Below are positions 1-6,053 of a stretch of DNA of 7,695 bases, one piece after another; positions within the stretch are counted from its first letter, which is position 1; each line of letters opens with the position of its first letter. Made by a program: the position numbers and the translations under genes. Origin of the DNA: an uncultured bacterium. Its GTDB lineage: Bacteria; Bacillota; Clostridia; Lachnospirales; Anaerotignaceae. The notes beneath the pieces were generated by a model. The model was given only the letters and a program-made list of their open reading frames with translations, was not told the origin of the DNA and did no database searches. The stretch is taken from NCBI GenBank assembly GCA_905214825.1, contig CAJMNV010000094.1, forward strand, positions 1 through 7,695, in the 5' to 3' direction.

Positions 1-69
1 GACCGGCTGGCTGCGTACATTGACATTATCACCGGTCACTACATAGTAATCTTGACAAATAGTTTGCAT
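1..69 (-). CDS. 5' end of a divergent gene, possible SH3b-domain protein (partial)
   Basis: On the minus strand an open frame starts at ATG 69-67 and runs out of the window at position 1, giving 23 residues. The frame is closed upstream by a TAA at 81-79, so the ATG is the only conventional start. Residues 8-23, YYVVTGDNVNVRSQPV, resemble the first strand and LNVRSGP-type turn of bacterial SH3 (SH3b) domains, which bind cell wall or peptides. These bases are clearly more GC-rich than the sequence to their right, as expected for coding DNA beside a spacer. Against it: no good Shine-Dalgarno precedes the ATG and there is no signal peptide, which secreted SH3b proteins usually have. The N-terminus could therefore be decayed, or the protein cytoplasmic. 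The call rests on a short motif. Confidence 0.45.
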   Translation of the reverse strand, partial: MQTICQDYYVVTGDNVNVRSQPV

Positions 70-141
70 ACAAAGCAATTAAAGTGCTTTTTTAACAAAA
101 AGAATTGATTTTGATTTTACAGTAAAAAAAATAACAAATAG

Positions 142-160
142 CATATTTTATTAAAATATG
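142..160. repeat. Perfect palindrome, possible operator
   Basis: CATATTTTATTAAAATATG has two perfectly complementary 9-base arms around one central base. It lies between the divergent genes, about 155 bp upstream of the lcdC promoter -35 box. A dimeric regulator could bind such a site, but AT-rich DNA also produces palindromes by chance. Confidence 0.4.
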
Positions 161-172
161 AATAGTATTTTT

Positions 173-190
173 AAAAAACTTAAGTTTTTT
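173..190. repeat. Perfect 18-bp palindrome / A-T tract hairpin
   Basis: AAAAAACTTAAGTTTTTT is a perfect 18-bp palindrome followed by two more T residues. As RNA it would form a 7-bp stem (173-179 with 184-190) with a TTAA loop and a short U-run, resembling a weak bidirectional terminator. Its centre is about 30 bp, close to three helical turns, from the centre of the palindrome at 142-160. It could be an operator, a weak terminator or a chance A/T tract. Confidence 0.4.
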
Positions 191-315
191 TTATAGAAAA
201 TGAAAAAAAATATGCTTTGCAGATATAAAATTGTATACAAAATGCAGAGTTTTTGCAGGTGAAACGTTTTTTTGGATTTTTTTTGAAAAAATAGAATAAA
301 TTTTTAACAATATAG

Positions 316-344
316 TTGCAATCTTTACACAAAGATGTTATAAT
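316..344 (+). promoter_or_regulatory. Sigma-A promoter of the lcdC-lcdA-lcdB-pct operon
   Basis: A consensus -10 hexamer TATAAT (339-344) is preceded by TG at 336-337, making it an extended -10 element. A -35-like TTGCAA (316-321, four of six matches) lies exactly 17 bp upstream. Transcription would start near 351 and give a leader of about 190 nt before lcdC. This is the best promoter upstream of the operon. Confidence 0.75.
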
Positions 345-393
345 CAAAACAAATGAAAGAGCAGAAATATTGTTTTTTCATTGCAAAATCACG

Positions 394-422
394 AAAACTT
401 ATATCTCGCATATAGGTTTTTT
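394..422 (+). promoter_or_regulatory. Leader hairpin with U-run, possible attenuator
   Basis: Bases 394-404 pair with 410-420 to form an 11-bp stem with one G-U wobble and a CTCGC loop. The T-run at 417-422 makes up the end of the 3' arm and continues past it. It starts about 45 nt after the predicted transcription start and lies about 120 nt before lcdC, where conditional terminators often sit. The stem has only one G-C pair, so it would be weak. No known riboswitch or T-box features were recognised. Confidence 0.35.
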
Positions 423-481
423 GTACTGTTATACATACAATACAAAAAATGCAATATCCAAAAACGGGGAGGGTATTGTGT

Positions 482-529
482 ATGGAAAATTGTTTATTTG
501 TTTATCGCATGGTCAATCATAGTGATTGA
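482..529 (+). CDS. Possible 15-codon leader ORF upstream of lcdC
   Basis: ATG 482-484 opens a 15-codon frame (MENCLFVYRMVNHSD) ending at TGA 527-529. A very strong Shine-Dalgarno-like run, GGGGAGGG (466-473), lies 8 nt upstream, and the stop is 13 nt before the lcdC start, next to the lcdC ribosome binding site (531-536). The same purine run could instead serve GTG 478 in another frame (14 codons, ending at 522), though with only 4 nt spacing. It may be a translated leader that affects lcdC initiation, or the purine run may have another role. The peptide has no run of one amino acid typical of classical attenuation peptides. Confidence 0.3.
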   Translation: MENCLFVYRMVNHSD

Positions 530-542
530 AGGAGGTCAAAAG

Positions 543-1322
543 ATGTACACAATGGGTATTGACGTTGGTTCCGCATCTTCCAAAGTGGTTATTTTGAAAG
601 ACGGAAAGGACGTTGTTGCCGCAGAAGTTGTTCAGGTGGGAACAGGTTCTACAGGTCCCAAAAGAGCATTGGAACAGGCATTCCAAGTCAGCGGACTCAC
701 AAGAGAAGATATGGATTATGTGGTTGCAACTGGATATGGCAGATTTGCCTTTGAAGGTGCAGACAAACAAATCAGTGAAATCAGCTGCCATGCAAAAGGG
801 ATTTACCATTTGGTACCAACTGCACGCACCATCATTGATATTGGCGGACAAGATGCAAAAGCAATTCGTCTGGATAACAAGGGTGGTATCAAGCAGTTTT
901 TTATGAATGATAAATGTGCGGCAGGTACAGGACGTTTCCTAGAAGTAATGTCTAGGGTTCTGGAAACAACGCTGGACGAAATGGCAACATTGGATGAACA
1001 AGCAACAGACACCGCACCAATCAGCAGTACTTGTACAGTATTTGCGGAGTCTGAAGTGATTTCGCAGCTTTCCAGCGGTGAAAGTAGAAACAACATCATC
1101 AAAGGTGTGCATATGTCGGTTGCCAGCAGAGCTTGTGGTCTTGCATACAGAGGCGGTTTGGAAGAAGATGTTGTCATGACTGGCGGCGTGGCTCAAAACG
1201 CAGGTGTGGTAAGAGCAGTTGCAAGTATATTGAAAACAGACGTTATTGTGGCACCAAATCCACAAACAACAGGTGCGCTCGGTGCAGCGATATTTGCATA
1301 TGAAGCGGCTCAAAAAAAATAA
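543..1322 (+). CDS. lcdC: Lactoyl-CoA dehydratase activator (ATP-dependent [4Fe-4S] 'archerase')
   Basis: This 259-aa protein belongs to the HgdC/HadI/BcrA-type activators of the ASKHA fold. In the family, a homodimer holds one [4Fe-4S] cluster between its subunits and couples ATP hydrolysis to transfer of one low-potential electron to the dehydratase. The ATP phosphate loop MGIDVGSASSK is at residues 4-14 and a second phosphate motif IDIGGQDAKA at 98-107. The two expected cluster cysteines are Cys125 (NDKCAAGTG) and Cys164 (SSTCTVFAESE), and GGVAQN (214-219) lies in the C-terminal nucleotide-binding lobe. The start at ATG 543 is set by GGAGGT (531-536, 6 nt spacing) and by family length of about 260 aa; the frame stays open upstream to 381, but that extension lacks a ribosome binding site and resembles no family N-terminus. 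It is first in the operon, as in hgdCAB of Acidaminococcus, and lcdA starts 15 nt after its stop. Activators of related 2-hydroxyacyl-CoA dehydratases are similar, so the lactoyl specificity comes from the neighbours. Confidence 0.93.
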   Translation: MYTMGIDVGSASSKVVILKDGKDVVAAEVVQVGTGSTGPKRALEQAFQVSGLTREDMDYVVATGYGRFAFEGADKQISEISCHAKGIYHLVPTARTIIDIGGQDAKAIRLDNKGGIKQFFMNDKCAAGTGRFLEVMSRVLETTLDEMATLDEQATDTAPISSTCTVFAESEVISQLSSGESRNNIIKGVHMSVASRACGLAYRGGLEEDVVMTGGVAQNAGVVRAVASILKTDVIVAPNPQTTGALGAAIFAYEAAQKK

Positions 1323-1337
1323 GAAAGAGGGATTAGA

Positions 1338-2600
1338 ATGAGTTTGACACAGGGCATGAAAGCAAAACAATTGTTAGGCTACTATCAGAACAAAGCCGAC
1401 CAAGACGCTAGAGAAGCAAAAGAAAGAGGCGATTTGGTTTGTTGGTCTGCTTCTGTAGCTCCCCCAGAATTTTGTGTAGCAATGGGTATTGCAATGGTAT
1501 ATCCTGAAACACATGCAGCAGGTATTGGTGCAAGAAAAGGTGCTTTGGATATGTTGGATGTTGCAGACAGAAAAGGCTACAACATTGACTGCTGTTCTTA
1601 TGGTAGAGTAAACATGGGTTACATGGAATGTTTGAAAGAAACAGCTATGACAGGTGTAAAACCTGAAGTTTTGGTAAATTCTCCTGCAGCTGACGTTCCT
1701 CTGCCTGATTTGGTTATTACATGTAACAACATTTGTAACACATTGTTGAAATGGTATGAAAACTTGGCTGTGGAATTGGATATTCCTTGTATCGTGATTG
1801 ACGTGCCTTTCAACCACACAATGCCTATTCCTGAATATGCAAAAGCATATATTGCTGATGAATTCAGAAATGCAATTTCTCAACTGGAAGTAATTTGTGG
1901 CAGACCTTTTGACTGGAAAAAATTCCAAGAAGTAAAAAATCAAACACAGCGTTCTGTATATCAATGGAACAGAATTGCTGATTTCACAAAATATAAACCT
2001 TCTCCTTTGAATGGTTTTGACCTGTTCAACTACATGGCTCTGATTGTTGCAGCACGTTCTTTGGATTATGCTGAAATCACATTCAAAGCATTTGCTGATG
2101 AATTGGAAGAAAACTTGAAAGCTGGTATCTATGCATTCAAAGGGGCAGAAAAAACACGTGTACAATGGGAAGGTATTGCTGTATGGCCTCATTTGGGTCA
2201 CACATTCAAATCCTTGAAAAATATGGGCACAATCATGACAGGTTCTGCTTACCCTGGTATCTGGGACTTGACATACGATGCAAATGACGAATCTTTGCAT
2301 TCTATGGCAGAAGCTTACACAAGAACATACATCAATACTTGCCTGAGCAACAAAGCAGAAGTACTGATGGGCTTGATGGAACATGGTAAAGTAGACGGTG
2401 TTGTTTACCACTTGAACAGAAGCTGTAAACTGATGAGTTTCTTGAACGTGGAAACAGCAGAAGTAATCAAAGAAAAGAACGGCTTGCCTTATGTAAGCTT
2501 TGACGGTGACCAGACAGACCCTCGTGTATTCTCTCCTGCACAGTATGATACTCGTGTTCAGGCTCTGGTTGAAATGATGGAAGCAAACGTTGCAGAATAA
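1338..2600 (+). CDS. lcdA: Lactoyl-CoA dehydratase, alpha (larger) subunit
   Basis: This 420-aa subunit of the FldB/FldC (HgdA/HadB) 2-hydroxyacyl-CoA dehydratase family pairs with LcdB. The complex removes water from (R)-lactoyl-CoA to give acryloyl-CoA through a ketyl radical, after receiving an electron from LcdC. The sequence appears nearly collinear with LcdA of Anaerotignum propionicum as I remember it, from MSLTQGMKAKQLL to the C-terminal MMEAN. By pattern, the candidate [4Fe-4S] ligands are Cys86 (CCSYGR, 85-90), Cys129 (VITCNNIC, 126-133) and Cys363 (NRSCK, 360-364). Family members typically use three cysteines and leave one iron open for substrate. The ATG start has AGAGG at 1326-1330, 7 nt upstream. 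Its stop at 2600 directly adjoins the lcdB ribosome binding site, implying coupled translation and balanced subunits. A long minus-strand open frame overlaps it but is a shadow. The exact substrate cannot be proven from sequence, but adjacency to pct supports lactoyl-CoA. Confidence 0.92.
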   Translation: MSLTQGMKAKQLLGYYQNKADQDAREAKERGDLVCWSASVAPPEFCVAMGIAMVYPETHAAGIGARKGALDMLDVADRKGYNIDCCSYGRVNMGYMECLKETAMTGVKPEVLVNSPAADVPLPDLVITCNNICNTLLKWYENLAVELDIPCIVIDVPFNHTMPIPEYAKAYIADEFRNAISQLEVICGRPFDWKKFQEVKNQTQRSVYQWNRIADFTKYKPSPLNGFDLFNYMALIVAARSLDYAEITFKAFADELEENLKAGIYAFKGAEKTRVQWEGIAVWPHLGHTFKSLKNMGTIMTGSAYPGIWDLTYDANDESLHSMAEAYTRTYINTCLSNKAEVLMGLMEHGKVDGVVYHLNRSCKLMSFLNVETAEVIKEKNGLPYVSFDGDQTDPRVFSPAQYDTRVQALVEMMEANVAE

Positions 2601-2613
2601 GGAGGAGAAAACG

Positions 2614-3738
2614 ATGAGTAAAGTGGAAGCAATCTTATCCCAATTAAAAGACATTGCAGCAAATCCCAAAAAAGCAATGGATGATTATAAAGCAGAAACA
2701 GGGAAAGGTGCAGTAGGTATTATGCCTATTTATGCACCAGAAGAAATGGTACACGCAACTGGTTACTTGCCTATGGGTATCTGGGGGGCACAAGGCAAAG
2801 CAATTTCTCAGGCTCGTACATATTTGCCTCCTTTCGCTTGTTCCATTATGCAACAAGTGATGGAATTGCAGTGCGAAGGTGCTTATGATGATTTGGCAGC
2901 TGTACTGTTCTCTGTACCTTGTGATACATTGAAATGTTTGAGCCAAAAATGGAAAGGCACTTCTCCTGTAATTGTATTTACACATCCTCAAAACAGAGGT
3001 TTGGAAGCTGCTAACACATTCTTGGTAAAAGAATATGAATTGGTGAAAGCACAACTGGAACATTATCTGGAAGTGAAAATTACAAACCAAGCTTTGGAAA
3101 ATTCCATCGCTATTTACAACGAAAACAGACAGGTTATGCGTGAATTTGTAAAAGTTGCAGCTGAATATCCACAAGTGATTGACGCTGTAAGCCGTCATGC
3201 TGTATTCAAAGCAAGACAATTTATGCTGAAAGAAAAACACACAGCATTGGTAAAAGAATTGATTGCAGAAGTAAAAGCGATGCCTGTACAACCTTGGGAC
3301 GGTAAAAAAGTTATCGTTACAGGTATTTTGTTGGAACCCAACGAATTGCTTGACATCTTCAACGAATTCAAACTGGCTATCGTTGATGATGATTTGGCAC
3401 AAGAATCCAGACAAATTCGTGTAGACGTTTTAGATGGCGAAGGTGGCCCTCTGTACAGAATGGCAAAAGCATGGCAACAAATGTATGGCTGCTCTGTTGC
3501 AACAGATACCAAAAAAGGCCGTGGCAGAATGTTGATGGACAAAATGCGTCACACAGGTGCAGATGCAGTTATCATTGCACAAATGAAATTCTGTGATCCA
3601 GAAGAATGGGATTACCCTATCATGTATAGAGAATTTGAAGAACGTGGTGTGAAAAACCTCATGATTGAAGTTGACCAAGAAGTAACATCTTTCGAACAGG
3701 TAAAAACAAGACTGCAATCCTTCATAGAAATGATGTAA
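2614..3738 (+). CDS. lcdB: Lactoyl-CoA dehydratase, beta (smaller) subunit
   Basis: This 374-aa second subunit of the dehydratase is in the same structural family as LcdA but is shorter. It matches LcdB of A. propionicum as remembered, from MSKVEAILSQLKD to the C-terminal region around VTSFEQVKTRLQSF. Cysteines in positions parallel to those of LcdA are Cys76 (FACSIMQ), Cys103 (VPCDTLK) and Cys327 (MKFCDPEE), the likely ligands of a second [4Fe-4S] cluster. HPQNRGLEAAN (124-134) and DVLDGEGGPLYRM (271-283) are further recognisable stretches. The start is ATG 2614, placed by GGAGGAG (2601-2607, 6 nt spacing) starting immediately after the lcdA stop. A TTG at 2590 would add eight residues overlapping lcdA but lacks its own Shine-Dalgarno, so I rejected it. 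After its stop, 107 nt containing a stable hairpin separate it from pct. Confidence 0.92.
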   Translation: MSKVEAILSQLKDIAANPKKAMDDYKAETGKGAVGIMPIYAPEEMVHATGYLPMGIWGAQGKAISQARTYLPPFACSIMQQVMELQCEGAYDDLAAVLFSVPCDTLKCLSQKWKGTSPVIVFTHPQNRGLEAANTFLVKEYELVKAQLEHYLEVKITNQALENSIAIYNENRQVMREFVKVAAEYPQVIDAVSRHAVFKARQFMLKEKHTALVKELIAEVKAMPVQPWDGKKVIVTGILLEPNELLDIFNEFKLAIVDDDLAQESRQIRVDVLDGEGGPLYRMAKAWQQMYGCSVATDTKKGRGRMLMDKMRHTGADAVIIAQMKFCDPEEWDYPIMYREFEERGVKNLMIEVDQEVTSFEQVKTRLQSFIEMM

Positions 3739-3777
3739 TTTCATCAAATCACAAAAAAGAATTTAGATAAGAACTTT

Positions 3778-3807
3778 GGCACTGGGGCAGGTGACTGCTC
3801 CAGTGTC
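3778..3807 (+). promoter_or_regulatory. Stable GNRA-capped hairpin between lcdB and pct
   Basis: Bases 3778-3790 pair with 3795-3807 as an uninterrupted 13-bp stem with two G-U wobbles, closed by the tetraloop GTGA (3791-3794), which fits the GNRA class. No U-run follows, so it is not a standard intrinsic terminator. It more plausibly protects or sets the 3' end of processed lcdCAB mRNA, or tunes the ratio of dehydratase to CoA-transferase. It lies 23 nt upstream of the pct Shine-Dalgarno. Confidence 0.65.
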
Positions 3808-3845
3808 TTGACAATGGAGAAAAGCTAGCTAGGAGGATTTTAACG

Positions 3846-5420
3846 ATGAGACAAGTTAAAATTATCACTGCTGATGAAGCAGCAAAATTGGTTAAAAATG
3901 GCGATACCATCACAACAAGCGGTTTCGTTGCAAGTGCTATCCCAGAAGCATTGAACAAAGCAGTAGAAAAAAGATTTTTGGAAACAGGTGAACCCAAAAA
4001 TCTGACATATGTATACTGTGGTTCTCAAGGTAATAAAGACGGTCGAGGTGCAGAACACTTTGCACACGAAGGTATGCTGAAAAGATACATTGCAGGTCAC
4101 TGGGCAACCGTTCCTGCTCTGGCAAAAATGGCTTTGGAAAACAAAATGGAAGCATACAATGTTTCTCAGGGTGCATTGTGCCATTTGTTCAGAGATATTG
4201 CAGCACATAAACCTGGTACATTTACAAAAGTTGGTTTGGGTACATTTATCGACCCCAGAAATGGTGGCGGTAAAGTAAACGATATTACAAAAGAAGATAT
4301 TATTGAATTGGTAAATATCAAAGGTCAGGACTATTTGTTCTACCCTGCATTCCCTCTGAATATCGCTATGATTAGAGGTACTTATGCTGATGAAAGCGGT
4401 AATATCTCTTTTGAAAAAGAAGTTTCTCCTTTGGAAGGTACTTCTGTATGCCAAGCTGTAAAAAACAGTGGTGGTATTGTTGTAGTACAGGTTGAAAAAG
4501 TAGTAAAAGCTGGTACATTAGACCCTAGATTGGTAAAAGTACCTGGCATTTATGTTGACTATGTTGTGGTTGCTGACCCTGCTGACCATCAACAAACACT
4601 GGATTGTGAATATGACCCTGCATTGTCTGGTGAACAACGTAGACCAGAAGTGGCTCCTGAACCACTGCCTTTGTCTGCGAAAAAAATCATCGGTCGTCGT
4701 GGTGCGGTGGAATTGGAAAAAGACGTTGCTGTTAACTTGGGTGTTGGTGCACCTGAATATGTGGCTTCTGTTGCAAATGAAGAAGGCATTGGCGACTTTA
4801 TGACATTGACCGTAGAAGGCGGCGCTGTTGGTGGTGTGCCAGCAGGCGGTATTCGTTTTGGTTCTGCTTACAACCCTGATGCATTGTTAGACCAAGGTTA
4901 TCAATTCGACTTCTATGATGGCGGTGGTTTGGATCTGTGTTATTTGGGTCTGGCTGAATGTGACGAAAAAGGTAACATCAACGTTTCCAGATTTGGTCCT
5001 AGAATTGCTGGTTGTGGCGGTTTTATCAACATTACACAGAATACACATAAAGTATTCTTCTGTGGTACTTTTACAGCAGGTGGTCTGAAAGTGAAAGTGG
5101 TTGATGGTAAAGTGGTTATCGAACAAGAAGGTAAACAGAAAAAATTCTTGAAAGCAGTAGAACAAATTACATTTAATGGTGATATTGCACTGCAAAACAA
5201 ACAAGAAGTTATGTATATTACAGAAAGATGTGTATTCTTGTTGAAAGAAGACGGCATGCACTTGTCTGAAATCGCTCCTGGTATTGATTTGCAGACACAA
5301 ATTTTGGATATGATGGATTTCACACCAATCATTGACAAAGATGCAAATGGACAAATCAAATTGATGGATGCAAAATTGTTTGCAGAAGGTTTGATGGGTC
5401 TGAAAGAAATGAAAGCATAA
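3846..5420 (+). CDS. pct: Propionate CoA-transferase (lactate/propionate)
   Basis: This 524-aa family I CoA-transferase has the same length as the characterised Pct of A. propionicum and is highly similar to it from memory. It moves CoA from propionyl-CoA or acetyl-CoA to lactate, supplying lactoyl-CoA to LcdABC and releasing propionate. The family works through a glutamyl-CoA thioester. Glu324 (codon 4815-4817), in TLTVEGGAVGG, falls exactly at the catalytic Glu324 reported for the A. propionicum enzyme. NLGVGAPEYV (297-306) opens the C-terminal catalytic half, and the N-terminal half includes TSGFVASAIPEAL (24-36) and YCGSQGNKDGRGAEHF (57-72). The residues flanking Glu324 (V before, G after) differ from the A-E-S of the reference as I recall it, a mild variation. 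The ATG start has AGGAGG at 3831-3836, 9 nt upstream. It is the last gene of the operon and is followed by a terminator. Other short-chain acids may also be substrates. Confidence 0.95.
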   Translation: MRQVKIITADEAAKLVKNGDTITTSGFVASAIPEALNKAVEKRFLETGEPKNLTYVYCGSQGNKDGRGAEHFAHEGMLKRYIAGHWATVPALAKMALENKMEAYNVSQGALCHLFRDIAAHKPGTFTKVGLGTFIDPRNGGGKVNDITKEDIIELVNIKGQDYLFYPAFPLNIAMIRGTYADESGNISFEKEVSPLEGTSVCQAVKNSGGIVVVQVEKVVKAGTLDPRLVKVPGIYVDYVVVADPADHQQTLDCEYDPALSGEQRRPEVAPEPLPLSAKKIIGRRGAVELEKDVAVNLGVGAPEYVASVANEEGIGDFMTLTVEGGAVGGVPAGGIRFGSAYNPDALLDQGYQFDFYDGGGLDLCYLGLAECDEKGNINVSRFGPRIAGCGGFINITQNTHKVFFCGTFTAGGLKVKVVDGKVVIEQEGKQKKFLKAVEQITFNGDIALQNKQEVMYITERCVFLLKEDGMHLSEIAPGIDLQTQILDMMDFTPIIDKDANGQIKLMDAKLFAEGLMGLKEMKA

Positions 5421-5446
5421 TCATTATTACATTTGCATAATGGAAC

Positions 5447-5467
5447 AAAATCCCGTTTTGGGTTTTT
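5447..5467 (+). terminator. Small hairpin with T5 tail after pct (weak)
   Basis: CCC (5452-5454) pairs with GGG (5460-5462) around a GTTTT loop. The stem can extend, after one T-T mismatch, through A5447-5450 pairing with T5464-5467. The T-run at 5463-5467 gives a terminator-like end. It lies 26 nt after the pct stop and may act in tandem with the stronger hairpin at 5472. Confidence 0.35.
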
Positions 5468-5471
5468 ACAG

Positions 5472-5500
5472 ACGGTATAGTCCTTAGACTATACCGTTTT
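5472..5500 (+). terminator. Intrinsic terminator of the lcd-pct operon
   Basis: ACGGTATAGTC (5472-5482) and GACTATACCGT (5487-5497) form a perfect 11-bp stem with a CTTA loop, followed by TTTTGTGTT. The U-run is short and interrupted, so read-through into the next gene is plausible. I found no convincing promoter between this hairpin and the next start codon. Confidence 0.75.
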
Positions 5501-5523
5501 GTGTTATAGAAAGGAAATTTTGC

Positions 5524-6033
5524 GTGGCGAATGTGATTTCTTATGAAAAAAAGAATATGGATATGATGTGTAACAATAGCAGTATGGACGTATTGCTGAC
5601 AACCATTGGATTGAGTGGTTCTCGTTTGGCAGAACAATGGTATGAAAAAGATTTGATTGTGTGGTTGATGGAAAAGAACCAGAGTGTTGTTGGTTTGGGC
5701 ACAGTGGGATTTGATATATCAGAGATGCCATGGAATAAAATATATTTTGTAAAGCAGAAAGCATTTTTGTACAAAACATTGCAATGTATAAAAAAATGTG
5801 TTGGTTGGGATACTTTGGATTATATGCCAAACAAAATAGTATTATTTGAAAAAATAGATGTATTGCAAAAAATGCTTGCACAAATAGTTTTGGAAGATAT
5901 AGATGACGAAGCCATACAACAATGGTATGATGCGTGTGATATGACAGAACCAATGAAAAATGGGTATCCAGTATGCGGAAAACATGGAATATTGCTTTCA
6001 GCATATGGTTGTATGGCGTGTCATGATATATAA
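5524..6033 (+). CDS. Hypothetical 169-aa protein with C-terminal Cys/His motif
   Basis: I do not recognise this family. The protein is mostly soluble with no clear membrane segment or signal peptide. It contains a mixed stretch around residues 30-60 (IGLSGSRLAEQWYEKDLIVW, then VVGLGTVGFDI). The last 19 residues carry C151-x2-H154-x8-C163-x2-C166-H167, which looks like a zinc-ribbon or metal-binding knuckle; further cysteines are at 16, 88, 92 and 138. The start is GTG 5524, chosen because AAGGA (5511-5515) lies 8 nt upstream. The next gene begins 20 nt after its stop, so the two are probably one transcription unit, possibly fed by read-through past the pct terminator. ATA isoleucine codons are common here, unlike in lcdAB and pct, suggesting much lower expression. 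The open frame and ribosome binding site make it a credible gene; its function is unknown. Confidence 0.75.
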   Translation: MANVISYEKKNMDMMCNNSSMDVLLTTIGLSGSRLAEQWYEKDLIVWLMEKNQSVVGLGTVGFDISEMPWNKIYFVKQKAFLYKTLQCIKKCVGWDTLDYMPNKIVLFEKIDVLQKMLAQIVLEDIDDEAIQQWYDACDMTEPMKNGYPVCGKHGILLSAYGCMACHDI

Positions 6034-6053
6034 AAAAGATAGGAGAGATATTT

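Larger units (their letters stand above)
70..315. other. AT-rich divergent intergenic region
   Basis: This stretch of about 250 bases is dominated by A and T tracts and holds no convincing gene. It lies between the minus-strand gene at the left edge and the promoter of the lcd operon. It contains two perfect palindromes (142-160 and 173-190, listed separately), a 10-bp palindrome TTGTATACAA at 231-240, and the motif TTTGCAG at 216-222 and again at 252-258. The phased A-tracts suggest intrinsically curved DNA. I see no clear minus-strand promoter. Confidence 0.7.

Noticed and set aside
1..108. C-terminal tail of a plus-strand gene ending at TGA 106-108
   Set aside because: The frame is open, but after about position 45 it runs into AT-rich spacer-like sequence, and the opposite strand gives the more protein-like SH3b pattern. 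It is not fully excluded.
381..542. N-terminal extension of LcdC by 54 residues
   Set aside because: The frame is open, but the TTG at 381 has no ribosome binding site and the extension resembles no activator N-terminus. GGAGGT before ATG 543 and the usual family length of about 260 aa fix the start.
2590..2613. TTG start giving LcdB eight extra residues
   Set aside because: It overlaps the end of lcdA, has no Shine-Dalgarno of its own, and ATG 2614 follows GGAGGAG at the right distance and matches the family N-terminus.
1374..2669. 431-aa minus-strand open frame opposite lcdA
   Set aside because: It is a shadow of lcdA: cysteine- and phenylalanine-rich with no recognisable domain, opposite a well-identified gene.
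2644..3414. 256-aa minus-strand open frame opposite lcdB
   Set aside because: Same reason: a Cys/Phe-rich antisense shadow of a highly expressed AT-rich gene.
3808..3836. Promoter for pct starting from TTGACA at 3808-3813
   Set aside because: The -35-like box is perfect, but at 16-18 bp spacing the downstream hexamers are TAGGAG, AGGAGG or GGAGGA, which is the ribosome binding site and not a -10 element.
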